Assembly: GCA_024233875.1 (NCBI GenBank)
Contig: JACKPB010000006.1
Span: 248,001 to 312,000, forward strand
Source: Leptospiraceae bacterium
GTDB lineage: Bacteria > Spirochaetota > Leptospiria > Leptospirales > Leptospiraceae
Length of the DNA stretch: 64,000 bases
Direction of reading: 5' to 3'
Below the pieces are notes generated by a model. It saw nothing but the letters and a program-made list of their open reading frames with translations. It was not told the origin of the DNA and made no database searches. Below are positions 47,620 through 55,034 of the stretch, one piece after another. How positions within the stretch are numbered: the first letter of the stretch is position 1; every line of letters begins with the position of its first letter. The position numbers and the translations under genes are program-made.

Positions 47620-48453
47620 TTAAGCTGATAATTTTTCAAACTCATCTGGCGTTTTATAATCTAAATATGAATGAGTTCTCTGTCTATTATAAAATACTTC
47701 TATATGATCAAAAATGATTCTATTAGAATCTTCTAAACTATAAAAGTAATTTATTCCCATCTCTCTTTTTAATGAACTAAAAAAAGATTCAGCTACTGCA
47801 TTATCCCAACAGTTACCTTTTCTACTATTGCTTCTTCTTAATTTATTATCTATTAGTAGCTTTCTTACCTTTTTAGAGCAATAATTTGATCCTCTATCAG
47901 AATGAAAGATCAACCCATGCTTCGGATTCCTGGAATTAATTGCTTTCTCAATAGTAGATATTACTAATGCTTCATCATTCTTTTCTGATATATGCCATCC
48001 AACTACTTTTCGGGAATATAAGTCTAGTATCACACAAAGATATAAAAACCCACTAACATTTTTGAGATAAGTTATATCTGATACCCAAACTCTATCCTGT
48101 TCTGTTTGTTCAAAATCTCTCTTTACCAAATCAGGTGCCACCCTTTCATTGTGATCTGAATCCGTTGTATATATTCTAAATTTTTTCTCCTGTTTTCCTT
48201 GAATTTTCAATAAATTCATGATTTTTCGAACTCGTCTTTCACCATAAGAACTATCAATTTTTTTAACTTCCGGCAATATACGATTCAAACCATATACTTT
48301 TTTATTTTTCTTCCATATGTAATAAGTTAAATCAACTATTTTTACATCATACTTATTACGTTTTTTAGCAAAATGATTCTTATATTTGTAATAACCCGAT
48401 CTGGATACATTTAAGATTGTAGCCATACTCTTAACAGAAAATTCGGCACTCAA
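47620..48453 (-). CDS. IS3-family transposase OrfB (DDE integrase)
   Basis: 277 residues from a TTG at 48453; the frame is open further upstream and can be fused to OrfA by -1 frameshifting. The DDE residues are visible: D in WVSDITYL, D in LIFHSDRGSNY, E in GNCWDNAVAESFFSSLK. The N-terminal SRSGYYKYK and YGLNRILPEVK segments are typical of the IS3/IS150 groups. It carries out copy-out/paste-in transposition of the element. Confidence 0.93.
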   Translation of the reverse strand: MSAEFSVKSMATILNVSRSGYYKYKNHFAKKRNKYDVKIVDLTYYIWKKNKKVYGLNRILPEVKKIDSSYGERRVRKIMNLLKIQGKQEKKFRIYTTDSDHNERVAPDLVKRDFEQTEQDRVWVSDITYLKNVSGFLYLCVILDLYSRKVVGWHISEKNDEALVISTIEKAINSRNPKHGLIFHSDRGSNYCSKKVRKLLIDNKLRRSNSRKGNCWDNAVAESFFSSLKREMGINYFYSLEDSNRIIFDHIEVFYNRQRTHSYLDYKTPDEFEKLSA

Positions 48454-48461
48454 TTTCTTTA

Positions 48462-48770
48462 TTAGTTCGAATCTGGATTCTGATCCTTGGAGAGTATGGC
48501 TGCAAACTTTTTTAAAATCAAATTCTCCTCTTTCAATTTTTGATTTTCTTTTCTGAGCTTCCTTAATTCTTCACTTTCTTTAATCTTTTTATCTGTTTCT
48601 AGATTGTGATCTTTTCCCATTTGTTCCATATATTCTTTCCTCCAGCCACGTAGAACATAATAGTTTATACCTAGTGATTCGGAAACCTCTTTTATTGTAA
48701 ATGAACCACTTAAAGTTCTTTTGACCGCTTGTTCTTTGAACTCATTTGAGTATCTATTTCTAGTTTTCAT
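48462..48770 (-). CDS. IS3-family OrfA (HTH protein)
   Basis: 102 residues: helix-turn-helix YSNEFKEQAVKRTLSGSFTI with KEVSESLGINYYVLRGWRKE, then a leucine-zipper-like coiled coil (LRKLRKENQKLKEENLILKK). The slippery AAAAAAG lies at the LKK codons, so ribosomes can shift -1 into orfB to make the OrfAB transposase. Confidence 0.9.
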   Translation of the reverse strand: MKTRNRYSNEFKEQAVKRTLSGSFTIKEVSESLGINYYVLRGWRKEYMEQMGKDHNLETDKKIKESEELRKLRKENQKLKEENLILKKFAAILSKDQNPDSN

Positions 48771-49168
48771 CCTTTACCTCTTTGCTTTTTTTGAGCTAAA
48801 AAGGTGTCTACTTTTCCGTCATAAGGCTAATCTGATTACAAAATGGTAAAGGATAGTTTTACCAAATGGTACACCATCAAAGCAATTCAAGAACTCAATG
48901 AGAAAGTTGAAAAAGGAAATTCATCTCTTGGATCTCGATACGTTTCTTTACTTGATGAACATAATTCCTTAAAAAAAGAAATCGAGGAATTGTCACTTCG
49001 ACACAGCTCAGTGACCGCGAAGTTGAGTTCGGTGACCGAGACAAACTCAAAGTTGGAAAGTCAACTTTTGAAATTAAGGAAGGAAAATCGGGAGTATAAG
49101 GAAAAATCTATTTCCTTTGAAGAAAGACTAAAAGCTTTGGAGGAAAACCGTTATGCGAAGAAGTGATA

Positions 49169-49504
49169 TTAAGCTACAATTTGAAGAATTCCATCTTCTT
49201 TCGAATACTCAAACTCCAGTATTTCCTTTTGATATGTATTCAATAGTTCTAATACGTGATTGGAAGTTTGATTTTCCGATTTTATTAAAATTATTTTGGG
49301 AGGATGCCCAAATCTTAGAGAAAGATGATAAAAATCTTCATCAAATGTCAGGATTACATACCCATTTTTCAATGCAAAATTCCAAATTTCAAGATCAGGA
49401 ACCGGAAAATTTAGATTTGTCTGATTTACATGGATGGAATTTGGAAAATCTTTTAGATGTTTTAGCAATCTCCAGGAAAGATTTGCATCTATCAAAAGTT
49501 TCAT
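49169..49504 (-). CDS. DUF5615 family PIN-like toxin (module 5)
   Basis: 111 residues, intact: MKLLIDANLSWRLLKHLKDF, HVNQTNLNFPVPDLEIWNFA, LTFDEDFYHLSLRFGHPPKI and ILIKSENQTSNHVLELLN. The acidic cluster DEDF replaces the more usual DDDF. Stop lies 2 bases beyond the fibre 5 stop on the other strand. ATGA overlap with the antitoxin. Confidence 0.87.
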   Translation of the reverse strand: MKLLIDANLSWRLLKHLKDFPNSIHVNQTNLNFPVPDLEIWNFALKNGYVILTFDEDFYHLSLRFGHPPKIILIKSENQTSNHVLELLNTYQKEILEFEYSKEDGILQIVA

Positions 49505-49728
49505 GCGGCTATGATTTTCGTAATTTTCTCTCTATGCGCGGCATATTGGAGACTGGCAAGAATATGTTCTCTTTTCAACTCAGGGAAATCATCTATGATT
49601 TCTTCAAAGGACATACCACAAGAAAGCCAGCTCAAAATATCTCCAACAGTGATCCTAGTCCCAATGATGGTAGGTTTTCCAAATCGGATTTCCTGATTCA
49701 AAGTTATAAATTTCGTAAAATCTTCCAT
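49501..49728 (-). CDS. DUF433 family antitoxin (module 5)
   Basis: 75 residues: FITLNQEIRFGKPTIIGTRI, TVGDILSWLSCGMSFEEIID and DFPELKREHILASLQYAAH. Complete DUF433 domain. With its intact toxin this module is probably functional. Confidence 0.87.
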   Translation of the reverse strand: MEDFTKFITLNQEIRFGKPTIIGTRITVGDILSWLSCGMSFEEIIDDFPELKREHILASLQYAAHREKITKIIAA

Positions 49729-49762
49729 ATCTCAAAAGAATTTCATTTAAACAAAATGTCAA
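49729..49762 (-). promoter_or_regulatory. Antitoxin promoter, module 5
   Basis: TTGACA, 17-base spacer, TCTTTT, 5 bases (GAGAT), ATG. Near-leaderless layout. Confidence 0.6.
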
Positions 49763-49796
49763 GTCATCTTTCATTACAACCCCAAGGAGCCAACCC

Positions 49797-51245
49797 ATGA
49801 AAACAAATCTATTTTCTAAAATCAAAACTTACTTCCACAATCAAATCACAAAAGTAATTCCTATGATGACAAATCAAAATACAACCACGGATTCACACAG
49901 ATGGACACGGATCTGGAATCAAGAGTTCTTAAAAACATTACGCAAAGGGATAGTTCATGGCTTTGGAATCATGCTCGGAATATTTGGTACGGGACTATTG
50001 TTAGCAGTACCCAGTGGAGTTTCATCACCTTGGACATCAGGTGATAAGTTAACAGCTGCTGGACTGAATGCTTTGAGAACAGCAATAGAAAGCATTCCCA
50101 ATTGGACTAAGAATGGAACCAGTGCGTATTATACAGATGGGAATGTGGGGATTGGGACTAGTAGTCCGAGTGCTAAACTATCTGTAGTTTCAGGAGAATC
50201 TACTATTTCCTTAGTACCATTAGGATCTGGTGTAAATAAAATTGAATTACATACATCTTCCACACCTAATTTTAAAACTCTATTTACAGGAATAGCGAAC
50301 AATGTTGATGGGACCGGTGATTGGATTGGATTATCACAACATTATCAAGCTCCAGGAGGTATAATGTTTGGAACTGGAAATGGAACAGGTGCTATAGGGA
50401 CAATGCCAACCATTAACCCACTCATGGTAATAAAGAATAATGGGAATGTTGGGATAGGAACAACAAATCCGGATGTTCCACTGACTGTCCAGGCACCCAC
50501 CGGCACAACTGCTTTATCCATATACAGTCCATACACTGGTTTAGGTACTATTCCTTATTCATTTTACATGATGATGGATAATAATGGTTGTTCGGGAGAT
50601 GGAATTAATTTGGGCTTTTATACTACATCGAAACCTCAATGTATATCTTTGGAGACTTTGGTATTGTCATTAAAAAAAAATGGAAGAGTTGGAATTGGAA
50701 CAGCAACTCCATCTTATAATCTCCATGTCAATGGTTCAGTTGCAGGGACTTCTGCTTACAATAATCTCTCCGATGGTCGATACAAAGACAATATCCAAAA
50801 CATCTTTGGTGCGATGGACAAAATAGAACGATTGCGTGGTGTAACTTATACATGGAAGCAAAAAGAATACAAAGAACTTAAACTTAAAAAAGGAAGGGAT
50901 CTAGGTTTTATCGCTCAGGAAGTAGAGAAGATCATTCCCGAAGCTGTTTCGAAGGATGAAAAAGGAATTCTATCTTTAGCATACGCGAATATCATTCCTG
51001 TGGTAGTAGAAGCAATTAAGGAGTTTAAGAGAGATCAATCGATTAAGAATGATGATCTCTCACTTCGACTACATTCAGTGATCGAGGAAAATACAGATCT
51101 CAAACAAAAACTGAGTCTAGATCAAGCAAAGATCCAATCCTTAGAAAAACAACTAACCGAATTAAAGAAAGAAAATTCTGAAAAGCTGATTTCTCTGGAA
51201 GAAAGAATCAAGAATATGGAAGGATCACGTTATGCGAAGAAGTGA
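49797..51245 (+). CDS. Fibre protein 6 with S74 domain (subtype 2)
   Basis: 482 residues. The N-terminus and neck resemble fibre proteins 1 and 2 (AVPSGVSSPWTSGDKLTAAG), but the S74 end is the subtype 2 form of protein 3: NLSDGRYKDNIQNIFGAMDK with S325. So it is a mosaic of the two groups. The shaft has three VGIGT repeats, and part of it (GGIMFGTGNG, IELHTSSTPNFKTLF) parallels protein 1. The coiled coil ends RYAKK. Confidence 0.85.
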   Translation: MKTNLFSKIKTYFHNQITKVIPMMTNQNTTTDSHRWTRIWNQEFLKTLRKGIVHGFGIMLGIFGTGLLLAVPSGVSSPWTSGDKLTAAGLNALRTAIESIPNWTKNGTSAYYTDGNVGIGTSSPSAKLSVVSGESTISLVPLGSGVNKIELHTSSTPNFKTLFTGIANNVDGTGDWIGLSQHYQAPGGIMFGTGNGTGAIGTMPTINPLMVIKNNGNVGIGTTNPDVPLTVQAPTGTTALSIYSPYTGLGTIPYSFYMMMDNNGCSGDGINLGFYTTSKPQCISLETLVLSLKKNGRVGIGTATPSYNLHVNGSVAGTSAYNNLSDGRYKDNIQNIFGAMDKIERLRGVTYTWKQKEYKELKLKKGRDLGFIAQEVEKIIPEAVSKDEKGILSLAYANIIPVVVEAIKEFKRDQSIKNDDLSLRLHSVIEENTDLKQKLSLDQAKIQSLEKQLTELKKENSEKLISLEERIKNMEGSRYAKK

Positions 51246-51249
51246 TTAC

Positions 51250-51606
51250 TTAAGGTAATGAATAAATCGCATTCTTATAAATTTCTAGATAAAATATAGG
51301 GTTTTGGGAGATATCCTGGATGTGCTTTAAATTCTTATCAAACTATTGGATGAGTTCATCATTAGAAATATTTCCCAGGACAAACCGAATGAGTTTTTTG
51401 GGTGTTTTTGAAAGTAAATGTGAGTTTTTGAAATCGGTATCTTTTGTGATTAATACTAAATCATTTAGATCTGCGTATTGTGAAATTTCCTTATCACTTG
51501 TATTCCACCTCTTTAAAATAAAATTCACATGGGTTGAACCATACCCAAGAGATTCTATGTGTTTGGAAAACTGGTAAGAAATATGAACATCACAAAGAAA
51601 CCGCAT
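51250..51606 (-). pseudogene. DUF5615 toxin with one premature stop (module 6)
   Basis: Open for 87 residues (MRFLCDVHISYQFSKHIESL, LVLITKDTDFKNSHLLSKTP, RFVLGNISNDELIQ), then a TAG. The same frame continues FDKNLKHIQDISQNPIFYLE to a stop at 51250, which restores the family's normal ~118-residue length. The acids of the active site lie before the stop, so partial function is possible. It begins one base inside the antitoxin stop (TGATG). Confidence 0.75.
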
Positions 51607-51842
51607 CAGGCAACATCTTTTAAAAAATTTCCGGAGGAAAGTATTTTTAAAAATTGGAAGATTGCTAGAAAATCCTCTTTTTCTAACTCAGGATGTTCTA
51701 ATAGAATCTGTTCAATACTCATACCCGAACCGAGCATATCTAAAATAACTTCCACAGGCCATCTCATTCCTCTTATACATGGTTTTCCATGGCAAATATC
51801 AGGACTAATGGTAATTCGATTCATATTTATTTCAGAGTTCAT
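51606..51842 (-). CDS. DUF433 family antitoxin (module 6)
   Basis: 78 residues from the ATG at 51842: MNRITISPDICHGKPCIRGM, RWPVEVILDMLGSGMSIEQI and LEHPELEKEDFLAIFQFLK. An in-frame ATG at 51851 overlaps the -10 box and is unlikely. Confidence 0.85.
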   Translation of the reverse strand: MNSEINMNRITISPDICHGKPCIRGMRWPVEVILDMLGSGMSIEQILLEHPELEKEDFLAIFQFLKILSSGNFLKDVA

Positions 51843-51878
51843 AAAACTCATAAATTCATATCAAAAATCAATTGTCAA
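51843..51878 (-). promoter_or_regulatory. Antitoxin promoter, module 6
   Basis: TTGACA, 17-base spacer, ATTTAT, 7 bases (GAGTTTT), ATG. Same geometry as modules 0 and 3. Confidence 0.6.
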
Positions 51879-51914
51879 GAGTAATATTTTAAATCAACCC
51901 CAAGGAGCCAACCC

Positions 51915-52444
51915 ATGAAAACAAATCTATTTTCTAAAATCAAAACTTTCTTTCAAAATCTAATCGCAAAGGTAATTCCTTCGATGACAAAGGGAAATTC
52001 AACCACGGACTCACACGGATGGACACGGATTTGGAATCAGGAGTTCTGGAAAACATTGCGCAAAGGAATTGTGATGGGTTTGGGATTATGCTCGGAAAGT
52101 TTGGTACGGAAGTAATGGCAGTTGCTGTGACGGGAATCAAAACCTGGTCAAGCAATGACAAACTGACGGCTAACGATTTGAATACTACGATTACCAGTCT
52201 GAAGACAGCGATAGAGAGCATGCCCAATTGGACTAAGAATGGAACCAGTGCGTATCACATAGATGGGAATGTAGAGATAGCAACTAGAATTCCTCAAAGT
52301 GGATTTCATATACTTGGAGCAGGCCAATATACTGCAATTATTTCCACTACCATTGGATTAGGAGTGTCTCTTTTATTGCAAGATTCGGAAAGTGGTGCTA
52401 ATAAAGGAGGATCTGTTCTATTCGGGGACTGTTCAGGCTATTGA
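51915..52444 (+). pseudogene. Fibre protein 7, frameshifted and truncated
   Basis: Starts like the others (MKTNLFSKIKTFFQNLIAKV) after AAGGAGCCAACCC. One base is missing near 52080 (GGTTTGGGATT where relatives have GGTTTCGGGATT), and the downstream frame resumes with IMLGKFGTEVMAVAVTGIKT, TANDLNTTITS and a shaft resembling protein 3 (LLLQDSESGANKGGSVLFG). A second shift (an extra G near 52430) ends it; no S74 domain or coiled coil remains. The usually invariant VGIGT is VEIAT here, a sign of relaxed selection. Positions 52445-52653 show no gene. Confidence 0.85.
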
Positions 52445-52659
52445 GTACAAAAATTCAGAAATTCCAAGACGTATCCGGGATTGGTTGGATCGAATTTAAG
52501 AGTCCATGTCCATGCTCAATCGCGAAAAACTAAGTATCAATTTCTATAAAATCATGTTAGAATATTTTCATGTTTGCAATATCCTCTTGATTCATACAAT
52601 ACAACCCATCCGAATAGGTTAAAATGCAAATTTAAAGTAATGTTTGAGAAGAGATGATT

Positions 52660-53463
52660 ATGAGAAAATTTACAGTATTATTATTTTCAATCGGAGCTGT
52701 CCTACTATTCATCACAGGGCAAATTCTTAAGGCAGATGACGACAATTCAAATTTCTTTTCCGAAATTCCTCCTAGGGCATCGGTATTCGGAAAATATTCC
52801 GGACTGAAGCAGCGCTTTCACTGCACTAAGGCTCTCTACAAAATGACGTTTCGGAATAATCTGAGAAATTTTCACGATATCGGCTTAAATAAAAAAACCG
52901 AAGACTGGTGCGGCACAACTCTTCAGCCGGGTTATATTGTTTATTACGGTGGATTGTGGTATGTCTGGGAAAAACAGGAAAAAAAGGATCCTTCAGACGA
53001 AATTCTCGCGACAATGAACGGAACCTATACCGGGCTGATCAAAAAGAAAAACTGTCGCAACAGTATGAGAACAAAAGGAAAATTCATAGAATTCGGTCAT
53101 ATAACATCTCCGATGTGTGACAGCCCGAAAAAATCCGACACCGGGTATTTTGTGTATGTAAAGCCTTATGTCTATATTTATGAGAAGAAAATTATTCCGC
53201 GACAGTACATGCCTGCTGATGTAGACGTTGGAGGAAAGTACAGCGATCTTATAAATGTAGTACGATGTGATTTGCAGGGTGAACAAAAGTATGACGAATC
53301 AAAGATGAAGGACAGTGGTGTGGTTCTCGAATTTGATGACGAGTATCAGCGCAATCGCCTCTGGCCGGACATGTGCGGAGAATCCCTCGGACAAGGCCAC
53401 TATGTCTATAAGTATCCAAACTGGTATTCTTGGAAAAACAGTTCAGCTGAATCAGAGGAGTAA
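52660..53463 (+). CDS. Secreted protein of three Cys-pair repeats
   Basis: 267 residues from the ATG at 52660, better spaced from AGAAGAG than the ATG at 52654. Signal peptide (VLLFSIGAVLLFITG) then three repeats of about 65-75 residues. Each starts G(K/T)Y(S/T)(G/D)L, has one Cys about 8 residues on, a second Cys before a G-Y or G-H aromatic stretch (LQPGYIVYYGGLWYVWEK; SDTGYFVYVKPYVYIYEK; LGQGHYVYKYPNWYSWKN). The paired Cys in each suggests one disulfide per repeat. No family recognised. It stands between two decayed fibre copies. Confidence 0.75.
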   Translation: MRKFTVLLFSIGAVLLFITGQILKADDDNSNFFSEIPPRASVFGKYSGLKQRFHCTKALYKMTFRNNLRNFHDIGLNKKTEDWCGTTLQPGYIVYYGGLWYVWEKQEKKDPSDEILATMNGTYTGLIKKKNCRNSMRTKGKFIEFGHITSPMCDSPKKSDTGYFVYVKPYVYIYEKKIIPRQYMPADVDVGGKYSDLINVVRCDLQGEQKYDESKMKDSGVVLEFDDEYQRNRLWPDMCGESLGQGHYVYKYPNWYSWKNSSAESEE

Positions 53464-53469
53464 ACTGAT

Positions 53470-53545
53470 GGTACATTGGGGACTGATCGTCCCCAAACCC
53501 CTATGCATAAAGATCTATTAGCAAACTATGATTTTATATAAAATC
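53470..53545 (+). repeat. Family A repeat, 5'-truncated
   Basis: Only hairpin 3 (GGGGAC-TGATC-GTCCCC) and the tail (ATCTATTAGCAAACTATGATTTTATAT) remain, starting right after the stop of the preceding gene. The loop TGATC matches the 56-kb copies rather than the 32-kb array. Confidence 0.75.
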
Positions 53546-53598
53546 ATTATAATGCTATATCTTTGAACCATTTTTTCTTTTCTGTCAATCCTAATTCC

Positions 53599-53870
53599 TG
53601 AGGAGCCAACTCATGAATCCAATACCATTTTTAAAAGGGAAAACCTTCTTCCTGAATCTAATCGCTAAGATACTTCCTTTGATGAAATTTGATGACAAAG
53701 GAAAACTCGTCCATGGATACGCAGGTATGGAATTAGGAGTCCATTTTCCTATCTATCACAATGGTTTGATCCCGGCAGGGGGATCAGGCTAGTAATGTTT
53801 GGCATGCTAGTAGTTGTTACTGTGATGGAAACTCTCAGGAATTGAATGAAGAGATAGGTAGTCACGTCTA
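53599..53870 (+). pseudogene. Fibre protein 8, degenerate N-terminal remnant
   Basis: GAGGAGCCAACTCATGAATCC matches the conserved ribosome-binding site and start, and translation gives FLKGKTFFLNLIAKILPLMK, then scrambled versions of the DSHGW and GFGIML segments with a stop at 53793. TTTGGCATGCTAGTAGTTG still echoes the membrane helix. No shaft. It marks the right end of the array. Confidence 0.65.
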
Positions 53871-53977
53871 ACGGATAGGTCAGAAGGCTAACTGTGTCCA
53901 TTTGCAAAAAGTCTAATTTACTTTAGTCTCTGTAGATAGATAAGAAATTTTGAAATTTCATATCTATCTCACGTTCC

Positions 53978-54945
53978 AAGGTTCTTGAAAAAGTAACGGG
54001 GAACTTTTGAAAAAGTAACGGGGAACTTTTGAAAAAGTAACGGGGAACTCTGGAAAAAGTAACGGGGGAACTTTTGAAAAAGTAACGGGGAACTCTGGAA
54101 AAAGTAACGGGGAACTTTTAAGAAAGTACGGGGGAACTTTAAAAAGTAACGGAACTCTGGAAAAAGTAACAGGGGAACTCTGAAGAAAGTAACGGGGAAC
54201 TCTGAAGAAAGTAACAGGGAACTTTTGAAAAAGTAACAGGAACTGAAGAAGTAACAGGGAACTTTAAAAAGTAACAGGGAACTCTGAAGAAAGTAACAGG
54301 GAACTCTGGAAAAAGTAACAGGGAAACTCTGGAAAATGCAGGAAACTCTGGAAAAAGTAACGGGGAACTTTTGAAAAGGAACGGGGAACTCTGAAGAAAG
54401 TAACGGGGAACTTTTGAAAAAGGAACGGGGAACTCTGAAGAAAGTAACGGGGAACTTTTGAAAAAGTATTTGGGAATACTCAAAAAAGTATTTGGGAATA
54501 CTCAAAAAAGTATCTGAGAATACTCATTAAAAGGGACTCTGAAAAAGTATCTGAGACATACTCAAAAGTATCGGGAATACTCAAAATAAGTATCAGAATA
54601 CTCAAAAAAGTATCTGAGAATACTCAAAAAAGTATTTGGGAATACTCAAAAAAGTATTTGGGAATACTCAAAAAAGTATTTGGGAATACTCAAAAAAGTA
54701 TTTGGGAATACTCAAAATAGTATTTGGGAATACTCAAAAAAGTATTTGGGAATACTCAAAATAGTATTTGGGAATACTCAAAAAAGTATTTGGGAATACT
54801 CAAAATAGTATTTGGGAATACTCAAAAAAGTATTTGGGAATACTCAAAAAAGTATCAGAGAATACTCAAAAAAGTATTTGGGAATACTCAAAAAAGTATT
54901 TGGGAATACTCGAAAAAGTATCCGGGAATACTGGAAAATTCTCAT
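53978..54945. repeat. Two-phase 22-bp minisatellite
   Basis: About 53978-54465 repeats a 22-bp unit around GTAACGGGGAACTTTTG plus AAAAA, with variants AACTCTG and GTAACAGGG and several short or long units. From about 54466 to 54945 it switches to another 22-bp unit, GTATTTGGGAATACTC plus AAAAAA, much more uniform in the right half. Both units keep GGGAA and an ACT...AGT dyad; the second can form GTATT-TGGG-AATAC. No spacers, so it is not a CRISPR. Open frames across it on either strand are by-products. 54946-55034 shows no gene. Confidence 0.9.
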
Positions 54946-55034
54946 TTTCAATGGGTCATTCCGATCCTGTTTACAAGAAATTTTTAAGAATTTTAGTGCA
55001 AATCATTTGCACTAATTCAAAATAGTCAATAAAA

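Larger units (their letters stand above)
47593..48828 (-). mobile_element. IS3-family insertion sequence
   Basis: 1,236 bp. Inverted ends A(A/G)CCTTATGACG continuing to GACACCTT on both sides; the element is flanked by a 5-base direct repeat AATCT (47588-47592 and 48829-48833). Two reverse-strand frames, orfA and orfB, with an A-AAA-AAG slippery heptamer at 48507-48513 for -1 frameshifting. All parts look intact, so the element is probably active and the insertion recent. Confidence 0.92.
46402..49166 (+). pseudogene. Fibre protein 5 (S74 subtype 1), interrupted by an IS3-family element
   Basis: Codons run from 46402 to 47592, then the IS, then 48834 to 49166. Joining the halves after removing the IS and one copy of the 5-base duplication restores an uninterrupted frame of about 507 residues (KTVKS then DYKMVKDSF). 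The upstream half keeps the N-terminus, shaft with four (V/I)GIGT repeats and S74 motif ACASDRRLKQNI with S332; the insertion cuts within the S74 domain, after the cleavage motif. The downstream half encodes the end of S74 and the coiled coil ending RYAKK. Confidence 0.9.
37787..53870. other. Array of fibre-protein paralogues with interleaved toxin-antitoxin modules
   Basis: Eight forward-strand paralogues of one fibre protein (starts 38374, 40420, 42089, 44268, 46402, 49797, 51915 and a remnant near 53613), with seven reverse-strand toxin-antitoxin modules: one before the first paralogue and one in each of the next six gaps. Every paralogue starts after CCCAAGGAGCCA(A/G)C(C/T)CATG or a close variant. 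Modules begin at the CGTTATGCGAAGAA boundary in six of seven cases. Toxin stops abut the preceding fibre stops by 0-6 bases where both are intact. No integrase, phage structural gene or reverse transcriptase is present; the only mobile element is the IS3 copy at 47593-48828. Confidence 0.85.

Noticed and set aside
39830..49800. Forward open frames beginning MRRSD or MRRI across the toxin-antitoxin modules
   Set aside because: They start at an ATG within the boundary motif and run antisense to well-supported toxin and antitoxin genes; their sequences match no family and lack ribosome-binding sites.
37787..51243. Integron cassette array, because GTTATGC at module boundaries resembles the attC core GTTRRRY and the gaps hold toxin-antitoxin cassettes
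   Set aside because: GTTATGC misses the consensus at one position. I found no matching GCATAAC-type partner box within about 130 bases, no palindromic attC body and no integrase gene in the window.
38374..51245. Diversity-generating retroelement acting on the variable shafts
   Set aside because: No reverse transcriptase gene and no template-repeat/variable-repeat pair with adenine-biased changes was seen; shafts differ over long stretches including length.
38374..53870. Prophage tail-fibre region (S74 domains are frequent in phage tail spikes)
   Set aside because: No capsid, portal, terminase, baseplate, lysis or integrase genes nearby. The N-terminal hydrophobic helix fits cell-envelope proteins, and tandem fibre paralogues without any other phage gene do not suit a prophage.
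53978..54945. CRISPR array or coding repeats
   Set aside because: The 22-bp units follow each other directly without spacers and no cas gene is present. Open frames across the region on both strands are low-complexity by-products of a unit length not divisible by three.
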